From positions 1 through 33,143 of the forward strand of contig CALMUT010000001.1 in NCBI GenBank assembly GCA_937872925.1: 33,143 nucleotides of DNA, written 5' to 3'. The stretch's first letter is position 1. Every line of letters starts with the position of its first letter. Below the pieces are notes generated by a model. That model ran no database searches and was not told the origin of the DNA. It saw only the letters and a program-made list of their open reading frames with translations. The stretch comes from an uncultured Myxococcales bacterium. Its GTDB lineage: Bacteria > Myxococcota_A > Polyangia > Polyangiales > Polyangiaceae. The position numbers and the translations under genes were made by a program. This document shows, in pieces, positions 15,826 to 24,900 of the stretch.

Positions 15826-17253
15826 TCAGCCGGCACCGGCGAGGGACGCGCGAAAGCGCTTGCCCTTGATGCGCCCTTTGTTCAGCGCGGCAACCGCGGC
15901 CTGACTCACCGTCTTTGAAACGGCTACGTAAGAGAGGCGGTCCTGGGTTTCTATCTTGCCGATTCCCGCTCTTTGTGCCCCGCCGCCCCCCCCGGTCGGG
16001 GCCCCAAGAATGTCGCCGGGGCGCACTTTGTCTTTGCGACCGCCGCTAATCAATATCGTGGCCATGCGTGCGGGATGCGCAAACGTCTTGGCGAGGGCGA
16101 CCGTGCCCGGCTCCGCGCCGGCGTCACGCTCCACTCGCTGCATCGAGAGCCCCAAGAGTTCCTCGAATTCTCGCAGCTTCTGTCTTTCCCGAGTGGTGAC
16201 GAGGGAGACGGCGAGCCCAGCCTTGCCGGCGCGGCCAGTGCGACCCACGCGGTGCACATAAGTCTCCGTTTGCGTGGGTAGCTCATAGTTGATCACAAGA
16301 TCGAGGCCTTCGACGTCGAGGCCGCGTCCGGCCACATCTGTCGCGACGAGAATGCGCACGCTTTGGTTCCTGAATCGCGCCAGTACCTGATCTCTGTGAA
16401 ACTGATCGAGATCGCCGTGTAGGCAATCCACGCTCGCGCCCAGCGAACTGAGCGCCTTTTCGAGTTCAGCAACGGTTGCCTTCAGGTTGCAGAAGATCAG
16501 TGCGGTCTCAGGTGTGTGCTGGCTGAGCACGAAGCACAGGGCGTTCATCTTCTTGTCAGGCTCAGCCACTAGGACCATCTGACGGATTTCCGCTGGCTGT
16601 TCGCCTGCATCGATGGTCACCCGCACCGCATCTTTCTGGTGCGTTCGGCTCATGGCCAAGATGGTTTCGGGGAAGGTCGCCGAAAAGAACACGGTCTGCC
16701 GGCTCTTTGGCACGGCACGGAGGATCTTTTCGACTTCCACGTGGAAACCCATGTCGAGCATGCGGTCGGCTTCGTCCAGCACCGCGACTTTTAGGTCGCG
16801 CCGCACGAGCGTCCCGCGCTGCAAGTGATCGAGCAGTCGGCCCGGCGTGCCGATCACGATATGGGCGCCGCGTTCGAGCGCCTCGGACTGTTGCGCAAGC
16901 TGCTCGCCCCCGGTCAACGTCAACACGACGAGACCCTCCTCTTGGCGCCCAAGTTTGCGTACCTCGCGAGCGACTTGTGCGCTCAGTTCCCGGGTGGGGC
17001 AGACGATCAGCGCTTGCGGTTTACGTGACGAAAGCTCCAGGGTCTGTAGGATCGGAAGCGCAAACGCCGCTGTCTTGCCACTGCCGGTCTTCGACTTTCC
17101 GATCAGGTCCTTGCCTGCGAGCAACACGGGAATGCTCTCGGCCTGGATGGCCGTGGGCGTCACGTATCCGAGTTGCTCCACAGTGGCGAGCAACGACGGC
17201 GACAGAGCGAGGGAGACAAAGTCGGAGGGCACGCGGGGCAACCTAGCCTGCAT
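15826..17253 (-). CDS. dbpA: ATP-dependent RNA helicase DbpA
   Basis: This is a 475-residue DEAD-box helicase. Visible motifs are the Q motif region (GYVTPTAIQ, 29-37), Walker A (KTGSGKT, 55-61), PTREL (86-90), TPGR (136-139), DEAD (160-163), SAT (191-193), ATDVAGRGLD (304-313) and HRVGRTGR (334-341). The last 80 residues (ATILISGGRKDKVRPGDILG ... KGRIKGKRFRASLAG) match the DbpA-type RNA-binding domain, which in E. coli DbpA recognises hairpin 92 of 23S rRNA during large-subunit assembly. A glycine run at 420-425 sits inside that domain. I chose ATG 17253 because the 41 residues upstream in frame are not helicase-like. No clear ribosome binding site is seen. Confidence 0.95.
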   Translation of the reverse strand: MQARLPRVPSDFVSLALSPSLLATVEQLGYVTPTAIQAESIPVLLAGKDLIGKSKTGSGKTAAFALPILQTLELSSRKPQALIVCPTRELSAQVAREVRKLGRQEEGLVVLTLTGGEQLAQQSEALERGAHIVIGTPGRLLDHLQRGTLVRRDLKVAVLDEADRMLDMGFHVEVEKILRAVPKSRQTVFFSATFPETILAMSRTHQKDAVRVTIDAGEQPAEIRQMVLVAEPDKKMNALCFVLSQHTPETALIFCNLKATVAELEKALSSLGASVDCLHGDLDQFHRDQVLARFRNQSVRILVATDVAGRGLDVEGLDLVINYELPTQTETYVHRVGRTGRAGKAGLAVSLVTTRERQKLREFEELLGLSMQRVERDAGAEPGTVALAKTFAHPARMATILISGGRKDKVRPGDILGAPTGGGGGAQRAGIGKIETQDRLSYVAVSKTVSQAAVAALNKGRIKGKRFRASLAGAG

Positions 17254-17448
17254 TTTTAGCGAACGCTCTTGGCATCGGCGTATTCGTTGGCCAGGGCGAC
17301 TCGGCGCCGGTTGCCTTGTCCGGCATGTGCTCGAAGAAACGCGGGCTTTTCCCAGCCTCTGACCGAGGACGGACAATCCCGCAGCTGGCTGTCGACTCCG
17401 GCCGTGCGTTGGGCTACCAGGTGCACAGAAAGAGGAGGTTAATTGATC

Positions 17449-18051
17449 ATGCGTCGTTCATTAATTGCAGCTGTGAGCCTGTTCGCTTTCCTGGCCGCGT
17501 GTGGTGGAGGTGCGGAACCGCCGCAGACCGCTGACGTGACACCGCCGGAACCCGCTCCGGTGGAACCGGCTCCAGAACCCCCTGCGGAGCCCGAAGAAGC
17601 ACCACCGCCCCCGCCCGTACCGACGGCAACGGAGGTCGTGACGGCCGGAAGCACCTTCATGTTTTCTTTCGCGGACTCGGACGTGAAGCAGGCAACGGAA
17701 GAAGCTTGCGAGAAGTCGTCCAAGAAGGACGAAGCCAAGATGGAGGCGTGCGTGGCCAAGGTTGCCGACGCTGGCGCCAAGGAAGGCATCCGCTTCGAAA
17801 AGGATGAAGAAGGCGGCTGGTGGTGGGTGTCCTTTGGTGACGCCAAGGGCAAGGAACAAATCTTCAACAAGGTGAAGTTCACCATTGCCGGCGAAGAAGG
17901 TCGCACCTTGAAGCTCAAGCCCGAGGGCAAAGACGCGGGCAAGCGCCCCATGAAGAAGCTGCCCGAGGAGGTCGTCATCGAGGTCCCGGATGAGACCACC
18001 GTCATCATGACGGATCCGAAGAAGGGCAAGCTCGTCTACAAGAAGTCGTAG
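17449..18051 (+). CDS. Proline-rich lipoprotein, unknown function
   Basis: This 200-residue protein starts at ATG 17449. A perfect AGGAGG lies at 17433-17438, ten bases upstream. A TTG at 17443 is a possible alternative at four bases. The lipobox LAAC (Cys near residue 18) ends a short signal peptide. A Pro/Glu/Ala linker of about 45 residues follows, and then a charged domain with two Cys (EEACEKSS and MEACVAKV, about 15 residues apart, likely a disulfide) and a Trp triplet (GGWWWVSF). It is probably a periplasmic lipid-anchored protein. I do not recognise the family. The strong ribosome binding site, rare in this window, suggests high expression. Confidence 0.75.
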   Translation: MRRSLIAAVSLFAFLAACGGGAEPPQTADVTPPEPAPVEPAPEPPAEPEEAPPPPPVPTATEVVTAGSTFMFSFADSDVKQATEEACEKSSKKDEAKMEACVAKVADAGAKEGIRFEKDEEGGWWWVSFGDAKGKEQIFNKVKFTIAGEEGRTLKLKPEGKDAGKRPMKKLPEEVVIEVPDETTVIMTDPKKGKLVYKKS

Positions 18052-18068
18052 CGGCAACGATAGGGCGG

Positions 18069-18089
18069 CCGGTCGCTTCTCGCGACCGG
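18069..18089. terminator. Hairpin between convergent genes
   Basis: A perfect 8-bp stem (CCGGTCGC/GCGACCGG) with the loop TTCTC lies between the lipoprotein stop and the stop of the convergent methyltransferase. No T-run is present. It may be a bidirectional, structure-only terminator. Confidence 0.5.
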
Positions 18090-18103
18090 ACGTCCACGGG
18101 CCG

Positions 18104-19585
18104 CTACTGCTGGGTCGCGACTACGTTCTTGCCGATCCAGCGCTGCTTGCGATTGAAGGGCTGTGCGTCGCCTTCTTCAGCGCTCACGGTCCACTTGTCG
18201 TTCTTCGCGTTCTTGGACATGGTGATCATGAACACGGTGGAACTGCCTTGGCCCCCGATGAGCACCGACCAGCCAAGGAACATCCGCCACATGCGGAACC
18301 AGCGCTGTCCGTACTTCTCGACGACGGCAGCCTCGTTCTTTAGCCAGTTGTCGTACCACTTCTTGATCGTGACCGCGTAGTGGGCGCCGCAGTTCTCGAC
18401 GCGATGGACCTCGAAACCGGCGCGCTCAAGATGGGAGACAACGAACCCCAGTGGGCAACTCGCATCTGCACCTGGGAAGATGTACTTCGCCATGAACAGG
18501 CCCCAGACGAGGTCTTCGTAGTGCCACGGTCGCCGCAGACCGGCGATCTGCAAGTAGAAGATGCCGTCGTCCTTGAGCATGCTTTTCACCTGCAGCAAGA
18601 AGGCCTGGAAGTTCTTGATGCCGACGTGCTCGGCCATTTCTAGGCAGGTGATTTTGTCCCACTTTTCCGAGGGTAAGTTGCGGTAGTCGTCGACGATCAC
18701 GGTGACGCGGTCGCTGACACCGGCCTTCTTGGCCCGTTCATTGGCCCAGTCCGCTTGCTCTTGAGCCAAAGTGATTCCGGTGCTGATAGAGCCACGTTCT
18801 TTGGCGGCGTAGGTGACGAGGGGTCCCCAGCCGCAGCCAATGTCGAGGTGCTTGTCCCCGGGCTGCATTTGCACGTAGTCGCAAACGGTCGCGAGCTTGC
18901 GCTCTTGAGCCGCTTCCAAGGATTCTTCCGGATCCTGAAAGATGCCGCTGGTGTACGTCATCGACTCACCCAAGAACCAATGGTAGAAGTCGTTGCCGCG
19001 GTTGTAGACGTGGGCAATGTCGCCTTCATCGGACTCGATGGTGTGCGAGACGTTCTGACCCAAGAACTCGCCCACGTAGAACTTGAAGTCGCCCCACGTA
19101 AAGCCAAACTGAAATAGTTGGTTGCGCTTGAGCATGGTTTCGTAGAGGTCGCCTTTGAAGTCCAGCTTCTCGGCCATGTAGGCCTCGTACAAGATCTCCA
19201 TGGGAATGCGCTTGCCCAGCCAGGGCTTCGCGTCCTCTGGGTTGCGCCACTCGATGTACTCAGCCCAATCTTTGGTCTCTTCTTTTGGTTTCGCCCAAGA
19301 GCCAAGCACCAAGCTCACGATCGGGATGCCCAAGGCGACAACGGGAAGCGCCAGGAGCGTGATCAGTCCCACCCACCACAAACCGCTGAGCAGCCACACG
19401 GCTCCGGCAATGGCCGCGGGCACGAGGAGCAGCGCCCCCACGTTCTGCTCCAAGAGCCAAAAGATGACGGGCAACCCGATGGAACGGCCCTGCTCGTTGT
19501 GGCGCGAAGCCGGGGTCCGCGTACGCGTGGGAACGTTCGCGATGGGGTCAGCCTTGGAAGGGATGTCGGTGGTGGTTTCGGTCAT
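18104..19585 (-). CDS. Membrane-anchored SAM methyltransferase, sphingolipid C9-methyltransferase-like
   Basis: This 493-residue protein has two adjacent hydrophobic helices at about 48-68 and 71-95, which ordinary bacterial cyclopropane-fatty-acid synthases lack. A methyltransferase domain follows: YNRGNDFYHWFLG (195-206), SAM motif I HLDIGCGWG (246-254), CLEMAEHVG (314-322) and YIFPGADASCPLG (368-380). The layout and several blocks (YEDLVWGLFMAKYIFPGADAS) resemble fungal sphingolipid C9-methyltransferases, as I recall that family. The segment FYLQIAG has Gln346 where cyclopropane synthases have a catalytic-site His. Myxobacteria are known to make sphingolipids. I infer methylation of a membrane sphingoid base. 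A less usual cyclopropane synthase is the alternative. ATG 19585 was chosen over 19618. Confidence 0.85.
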   Translation of the reverse strand: MTETTTDIPSKADPIANVPTRTRTPASRHNEQGRSIGLPVIFWLLEQNVGALLLVPAAIAGAVWLLSGLWWVGLITLLALPVVALGIPIVSLVLGSWAKPKEETKDWAEYIEWRNPEDAKPWLGKRIPMEILYEAYMAEKLDFKGDLYETMLKRNQLFQFGFTWGDFKFYVGEFLGQNVSHTIESDEGDIAHVYNRGNDFYHWFLGESMTYTSGIFQDPEESLEAAQERKLATVCDYVQMQPGDKHLDIGCGWGPLVTYAAKERGSISTGITLAQEQADWANERAKKAGVSDRVTVIVDDYRNLPSEKWDKITCLEMAEHVGIKNFQAFLLQVKSMLKDDGIFYLQIAGLRRPWHYEDLVWGLFMAKYIFPGADASCPLGFVVSHLERAGFEVHRVENCGAHYAVTIKKWYDNWLKNEAAVVEKYGQRWFRMWRMFLGWSVLIGGQGSSTVFMITMSKNAKNDKWTVSAEEGDAQPFNRKQRWIGKNVVATQQ

Positions 19586-19757
19586 TGTCTCTACTGGGGG
19601 TATCCTTCCAAAAACCATCCCACCGTTTCGTCACGGCTGATACGACAACTTCGCAAAACTTAGCTCCGTTTGGTTTTTCCCGGGCCCCATGCCGCGTACG
19701 CCCGTTCGCTCCTCGCTCCGCGGAGACACGATACAACTCGGATCGATCCGGATCCGC

Positions 19758-19816
19758 CACTCGTCGCGCCACTCGTCGCGCCATTCGTCGCGCCATTCGT
19801 CGCGCCACTCGTCGCC
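19758..19816. repeat. Five tandem copies of a 12-bp unit
   Basis: The unit CACTCGTCGCGC (copies 3 and 4 read CATTCGTCGCGC) is repeated head to tail from 19758, and the fifth copy is incomplete. It lies in the 324-base divergent gap between the methyltransferase and PDZ lipoprotein starts. No gene is visible in this gap. The unit is a multiple of three, but neither strand reads as a plausible protein. Confidence 0.85.
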
Positions 19817-19909
19817 TTGGACCGCGGCGGTGAATGGGTTTTTGACGCCGCCTGGTGTGTGCTGCGCGCCGCGGCGTAGCTGTGCTTCGATCGGTGTATG
19901 CTGGGCGCC

Positions 19910-20485
19910 ATGTTTCGAAAGCTGTGGCGCACATCCCTTGCCGTTGCGGTAACCGCTTGCGGTGCTGCACCCCCTCCGGCGGATGCGTCCGATGAGCAGT
20001 TCGCGCAGACCCGTGCGGCACAGGCTGCCATTGAAGCGCGTCTCACGGCCCTTGAAGAGCGGATGAGCAAGGCGGAAGCGTCGACACCTAGCCCCGTGGC
20101 CGTGGTGGCGCAGCCAGATCCCACGCGCGATCCACCCCTGACCGGACCCGTGCTGGTGGGCGACCACCACTATCGGGTGCCCCGCAAGTTCTTTGACGAC
20201 ATGCTGCAAGATCCGGATTCGACGATGCGCGAAGTGCGCGTGGTGCCTGTCACCAGCGGCGGACGCACGACCGGGCTGCGGTTCTTCGGGCTGCGTCCCA
20301 ATACGCGCCTGGTGCGCCTGGGATTTCAGAACGGTGACCAGCTCGAATCCCTCAATGGTGTGCCCCTCACTACGCCAGACCAAGCCTTGGAGGCGTATTC
20401 GGCAGCACGCGGCGCTGACAGCTTGCGGGTGCGGCTGCTACGCCACGGTCAACGCATCGAGCTGCGCTACGACCTGGTCGACTGA
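19910..20485 (+). CDS. PDZ-domain lipoprotein, GspC C-terminus-like
   Basis: This 191-residue protein starts at ATG 19910. The signal peptide ends at a lipobox-like VTAC (Cys17). A short coiled coil follows at about 31-58 (TRAAQAAIEARLTALEERMS). The C-terminal 85 residues form a PDZ-type fold (GLRFFGLRPNTRLVRLGFQN, then GDQLESLNGVPLTTPDQAL, then VRLLRHGQRIELRYDL). This resembles the PDZ domain of the type II secretion protein GspC. It lacks the GspC inner-membrane helix, and no other secretion gene is nearby, so it is probably a stand-alone periplasmic binding protein. It converges on the selenoprotein gene. Confidence 0.8.
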   Translation: MFRKLWRTSLAVAVTACGAAPPPADASDEQFAQTRAAQAAIEARLTALEERMSKAEASTPSPVAVVAQPDPTRDPPLTGPVLVGDHHYRVPRKFFDDMLQDPDSTMREVRVVPVTSGGRTTGLRFFGLRPNTRLVRLGFQNGDQLESLNGVPLTTPDQALEAYSAARGADSLRVRLLRHGQRIELRYDLVD

Positions 20486-20530
20486 GTGCTGATAGTTTTC
20501 CGCACGGCGTGCGCGCCATGACGTGGCGGA

Positions 20531-20596
20531 ACCAGCGGCGCGTTACTGGGCGTCGACGACCGCACCAGCGGCGCGTTACTGGGCGTCGACGACCGC
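20531..20596. repeat. Perfect 33-bp tandem duplication across a stop codon
   Basis: Positions 20531-20563 and 20564-20596 are identical. The second copy (read on the minus strand first) holds the last codons and the TAA stop of the selenoprotein gene (AVVDAQ-stop). The first copy repeats them just downstream, so two identical C-terminal ends and stops lie 33 bases apart in the same frame. Confidence 0.9.
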
Positions 20597-21172
20597 TTGT
20601 TTCAAGTTTGCGTAGCCGTCCGCAGCCGAGAGATCCGTGTTCTTACCGCCCGTAGTAGGCAAGAATTCGGAGAGTGTGCCGTCGGCTTTGTAGACGAAGA
20701 TGTCGTCTTTGCCGGCCTTGTGCTGGCCCCACGCGTCGACCGCTTTGGTGTCCTGAAACAGCGGAAAGGAACAGCGATCGATCAGCTTCTGCTGATCTGC
20801 CGGAGTCGCCGCGCTCACCGCGTTGACCGCGACGAACTGCACCTGCACGCCTTCGGTGGCCAGTTCCCCGGAGAGTTGTTCCATCATCCCAGCCTGGGAC
20901 TGACAGTAAGGTCACCAACCCGCTAAAAGCGCGGCAACGGTGACGCTGCCCTGGAACGCCTCGAGCCCGTAAACCTGCCCGACCTTGGCGCTTTTGGGTT
21001 GGAAGTCTTCCAGTTGCCAGCCGGGGGCCTGGGCGCCGGCGCTGTGCTCGGCAATGCCGGCGCTGCCACCGCTGCCTGGCGCCGGCTTGGGATCCGCACT
21101 GTTGCTGCCGCAGCCCAGGGCCAGAGCACAGGCCGCGAGGGTCAGGGTGTGGGTGAGCCAGTTGGCGGACAT
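20576..21172 (-). CDS. Thioredoxin-like lipoprotein, probable selenoprotein (UGA = Sec87)
   Basis: Reading through one TGA (20912-20914) gives a 198-residue protein. It has a signal peptide with lipobox ALGC (Cys21), a Gly/Ser/Pro linker, and a thioredoxin-like redoxin fold (VTVAALLAGW-U-PYCQSQAGMMEQL, then VQVQFVAVN and DDIFVYKADGTLSEFLP). The TGA falls exactly where the first Cys of the CxxC motif belongs, giving U87-P-Y-C90. The frame then stays open for 111 codons of good redoxin sequence. A SECIS-like hairpin follows the UGA. An exposed periplasmic thiol/selenol reductase or peroxidase is inferred. The alternatives are a nonsense pseudogene or a base error, which would not explain the placement or the hairpin. 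Annotation pipelines would split it into 20912-21172 and 20576-20887. Confidence 0.85.
20881..20906 (-). promoter_or_regulatory. Bacterial SECIS-like element
   Basis: Immediately after the UGA the mRNA can fold into UCCCA-GGC-UGGGA. A lower stem CUGUCA/UGAUGG extends it, with two G-U pairs and a single bulged G on the 5' side, about 11 bp in all. The three-base loop starts with GG and begins 18 bases after the UGA. By my count, E. coli fdhF has its GGUC loop at nearly the same distance. A loop beginning with G within about 16-37 bases of the UGA is the known bacterial SECIS rule, through which SelB is recruited. Confidence 0.75.
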
Positions 21173-21259
21173 TGCGCACGCAGCATGCCGCGTCGGGTTG
21201 TGCTCGGCAAGGTACAGGAGCTGGTGATTTGGGTCGCGGCGCGTCGCGGCGCTGGGCCG

Positions 21260-21997
21260 CTAATCCCTGGCTGGGCCCCGCAGGGCGCTGCGCACTTCCG
21301 CTTCGATGTCCGGGCCGTGGGCGGGATCCAGCGAGAACACCGTGACGTCCGCGCAAGCCTGGTCGCCTGCGCCGCGGGGTGCGACCTCCGGCACCCGGGC
21401 GAAGGCCGACCAATGGCACAGCAGTGCGGCCTCCACGATGCGGCTCTGTGCCGCAGCGAAGGAGCCCTGGGGCAAGTCTGCGATCTGAAATTTGTGCGGC
21501 GTCACACCGCCGAGGCTTCGGGTGCGCACGACCGCTTCTCGGGCAACCCGACTGTAGGGCAGGATGGCTTGATCTCCGGACGTCGTCTCCAACACGAGCA
21601 CGCGGTACCCCATGCTCACGATCCTGCCTTCCACGTCCCCGATGCGCACGTGGTCATCTACGTGACAGACACGACCTGATTTGAGGGCGACGCCTGCCAA
21701 GAAGTCACGGATCGTCGGCCAGGCCGCAGCCGAGAACCCAGCCACGACCAGGGCGAGTACGAAGGGCAACGCTGCCGGCTGCGATCGGAACACACTTCGT
21801 GCCGCGAACAGCAAGAAACAAAGTGCGATTAGCGCACTGGCGATCGGGCTGATGCGTTCGAGCCAGGCGCGCCGCTCTTTGTTCATGGGCACGACGTCGA
21901 GCGCCCAACGCAGCGCTCGAAGTACGGCCCACAAGAGCGCGCCCCCTGCGGCAACCACAACCAGGTCGAAACCGAGGGATCCGAAGCCGTGCGTCAT
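21260..21997 (-). CDS. MscS-family small-conductance mechanosensitive channel
   Basis: This 245-residue protein has three hydrophobic helices (about 10-30, 48-68, 75-100). The third runs into the pore-lining and beta-domain signature AAAWPTIRDFLAGVALKSG, then VDDHVRIGDVEGRIVSMGYR and ETTSGDQAILPYS. This is the MscS core, which opens under membrane tension to release solutes. The C-terminal domain is short. Its ATG overlaps the stop of the upstream transporter/ATPase gene by four bases (ATGA at 21994-21997), so translation is almost certainly coupled and the two proteins probably work together in ion or turgor control. Confidence 0.9.
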   Translation of the reverse strand: MTHGFGSLGFDLVVVAAGGALLWAVLRALRWALDVVPMNKERRAWLERISPIASALIALCFLLFAARSVFRSQPAALPFVLALVVAGFSAAAWPTIRDFLAGVALKSGRVCHVDDHVRIGDVEGRIVSMGYRVLVLETTSGDQAILPYSRVAREAVVRTRSLGGVTPHKFQIADLPQGSFAAAQSRIVEAALLCHWSAFARVPEVAPRGAGDQACADVTVFSLDPAHGPDIEAEVRSALRGPARD

Positions 21998-24900
21998 GCG
22001 AGGAGCCCCATGCGCTGCAGCCGTGCCGCGACAATGTGATGGATGAAGGGGTTGATCTCGAGCACGCGCTGCCGCGACTCTACCAACAATCCTGCGCGGG
22101 ACAGGGTCTCCAGAGCACGCGCGAGATCCTCGGCAGAGGTTCGAGTCACTCGCCCGAGGCGTCGGGGCGACATCTGCTTGTGCAGAACGAGCTCAAGCAG
22201 GAGCGCCATCCAGTCGCTCTTGAGCTCGTCAATGACTTCCCAACGCTGCACATGGGGTGCGCGGATGCTCAGAGCGTCCTCGCTGACTTTGTCGATATGG
22301 GTGATCCACGCCCGCAGGGCGGCGCCCACCACACCACCGGAATAGTCGAAGTGACTAGAAAACAGCCGAGCCTGTCGCAGTTGTCCCAGATCGTCTTCCG
22401 CCTGCTGGTCCAGGCTGAATTTTGCGCCGGTGGAGGCGTGGCGCACCGTGATCAGTGTCTTCAATGACTCCGCAGGCAGCGCGCTACAGCGTAGGACAGC
22501 CAGTGCGTGGTCCGTGACGCTACGCAGGCGATCGAGCAGCGTCAGCGCTTGGTCCCCCAAACACGCAATAAACAGCACTCGGTGCCCATGCCGCTCCATC
22601 AGCTGGACGACATGATCGATGACGGCGAGGCCCTCACGGGTGCGCTCCCACCAGAGCTCTAGGTCGTCCAACAGCACCGCACTGCCGTCGGGCAATGCTT
22701 GGAGGATTTCGTCGGCGCTGCCGCGTCGGTCTGCTGCTTTCGCGAGGGCAGCGTCGAACGCGCGTTGCTCCACGGAGCCACCTGGACGCGGTTGCACGCG
22801 CACGATCTCTTTGCCCGTGAACAGGTCTGCCAGAAGTCGTTGGGCAAACGCCGTCTTGCCCGACCCGCGCGCTCCGGAAATCAAGAGCGCGCCGCTGGCC
22901 CCCCGCCGGAATGCGGCGACTGCGCTCCGCGCGCGCGCTAGCTCCGCCTCGCGCCCGACCCAGAAGGCTTCGGAGACAGCGGCCTGCCCGAAGAACAGCT
23001 GTCGATAGTAGAAGGGCAACGCTTCGAGCACTTCCGGTCGCGGTGAGTTGGCTTCGACCAGAGCAGCCACGCGATCCACCAGCGCGCCGCGGTGGTGGGC
23101 CTCCGCCTGAAGCTGCCGGGCCAAGAGCACGCCTTCGCTCCTGCGATACACCAAGTTCACAAGAGTGTGGCGCCCAAAGAGCAAGCCCCGTCGCAGCAGC
23201 CCCCGGGCACCGCTGACGGCCGCGCGTCCCTGATGCAAGCGGATATGTTGCTCGAGATTCGCGCTGGTGGCGCCGAGGTCGTAGGCGTTGGTGCCGTCGA
23301 TCACTTGCCTGAGGTGTTCGTCAAAGGCCGTGGTCACCACGGGCAGCAATTCGGTGAGGCGCGCACGCTCCGCGCCAACGCGTTCCAGGCCGTTTTCCAG
23401 GACCTCGTCGAGCTGCTGCCGTAGGGCTTGCTTCTCCGCGCCTTCGACAGCGTCGAGTTCCGTCAACTGAAAGGAGATCAATCGCACGACGTCCTGGGCC
23501 ACACCCGCCGCACGCTGTTCTGCTTTGGGAATGCGTGCCAGGTCGTCGGAGAGCTCGCCAACGAAGCGAGACTCGACCAAGAACTGGACCAAGCGCCGCA
23601 CGGGCAGTTGCGTCAACTCGGCGGCTTCCCCGCGACCTTCTTCCAGAGCCTGCACGGATTCTTCACTCAAGGTCGTTACGGTTTCTGGGAGCTCCGCGGT
23701 GAGCTCCGCGGCTTCGCGCAGCAGGCCGTCAACGATGGGTTTTGGCTCGAATCGACTATCAAAATCTGTATGGACCGAAAACGCCGACAGCGCCGCTTCC
23801 TCCGGCAGCCTCGCTCTAAACTCTGAAAGCGTCTGCTCCAGCTGCTGGCACTGGCTCAGGATGCCGTTCTTGATTTCAAGTGCAACCTGATCGCGTTCCC
23901 GGTTGCACAGCGCGGAAAGCCGGTGCTGGAACGACGAAAGCTTTAGCGCCAGCTCCGCGCGCTGAACAAGCCGCGCCTGGCTTTCCTGCCAGCGTTCGGG
24001 GACTTCCTTTAGGGTTGCCGCCACAGCCGCCGCATCGCGTGCGACGCGGCGTTCCTTCTTGATCACGCGTCGCGCGTCGAGGCGATCGACGTCTGCGGCG
24101 TAGCGAATGGTCAGCTGCCGCGTCATCATCAATAGCGCCCACTGCTGACCGTTTGCGCTTTCTTTGCTGCGTTGAACCAGCTCGCGCAGGCGCTTCACCA
24201 CTTGTTCCTGCTGGTCACGCACGGCTGCGCTCGTCGCTTCGGCGTCCTGACCGCTAGGCGTTGCTTGGATTGAGTCGAGCACCTTGCCCAGGGTGATCAC
24301 GAGCTGGTGCGTGTCGGTTTCGAGTTGTCGCACTGCGCTCTTCAGGCCTTCGCGTACCAGTTCTTGGAAGTAGAAGTAGCGCAGCGGTGCCACCGGGAGC
24401 GCGTACTGAATCGCTGCCTTGCGGCGCATGCCGGCGGCGATGCGACGACGCAGCTTGAAGCCGCGCACATGGTCCGAGTCATTGGCGCGAGGCTCGAAGT
24501 CTTCTGGGCTGCGACGGACTTGCAGATCTTCGGGGCTGCGCCGCCGATCCACCACTCGATCGTCCTCTAAGAATGCCGCGATGCGCTCCGACAAGATCCC
24601 GCTTTGCTCGACTAGGTGTTTGTTTTCGAAGGTCTCCAGGGCCTGCCGGCAGTCGGACAGCAGTTTGCTTAGCGCTCGGTTCGCGGCGGTTTGCATCCGC
24701 CGCGGATTGGAAGCCGTCCCGGCCTTTTCCAGGGCGTGGAAGTATTGCTCCACAGACGCGATCACGCCCCGCGCCAGTTCAACGTGGCGCGCATGAATGC
24801 GTTGGATGCAGTCCTCCTGAAAACGGGTGACCAGTCGCTGCATGCCATCGGCGAAGTCTGTGACCTCTCGCGCGAGGTCTGCGGTCTCTGGCAGCGTCAG

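Noticed and set aside
18104..19585. Plain cyclopropane-fatty-acyl-phospholipid synthase
   Set aside because: Kept as an alternative only. The two-helix anchor, the Gln in FYLQIAG and the YIFPGADAS block fit the sphingolipid C9-methyltransferase family better.
19758..19816. CRISPR-like array
   Set aside because: The units are only 12 bp and directly adjacent, with no spacers and no cas genes.
19631..20383. Minus-strand frame with a repeated EWRD motif
   Set aside because: It is antisense to the PDZ lipoprotein for most of its length. The repeat is only the translation of the 12-bp tandem array, and the rest has no protein-like character.
20912..20914. TGA as a true stop, leaving two short genes (20912-21172 and 20576-20887)
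   Set aside because: The two parts are in the same frame and form one redoxin fold. The TGA is at the first Cys position of CxxC and a SECIS-like hairpin follows. A base error remains possible and is stated as the refuting case.
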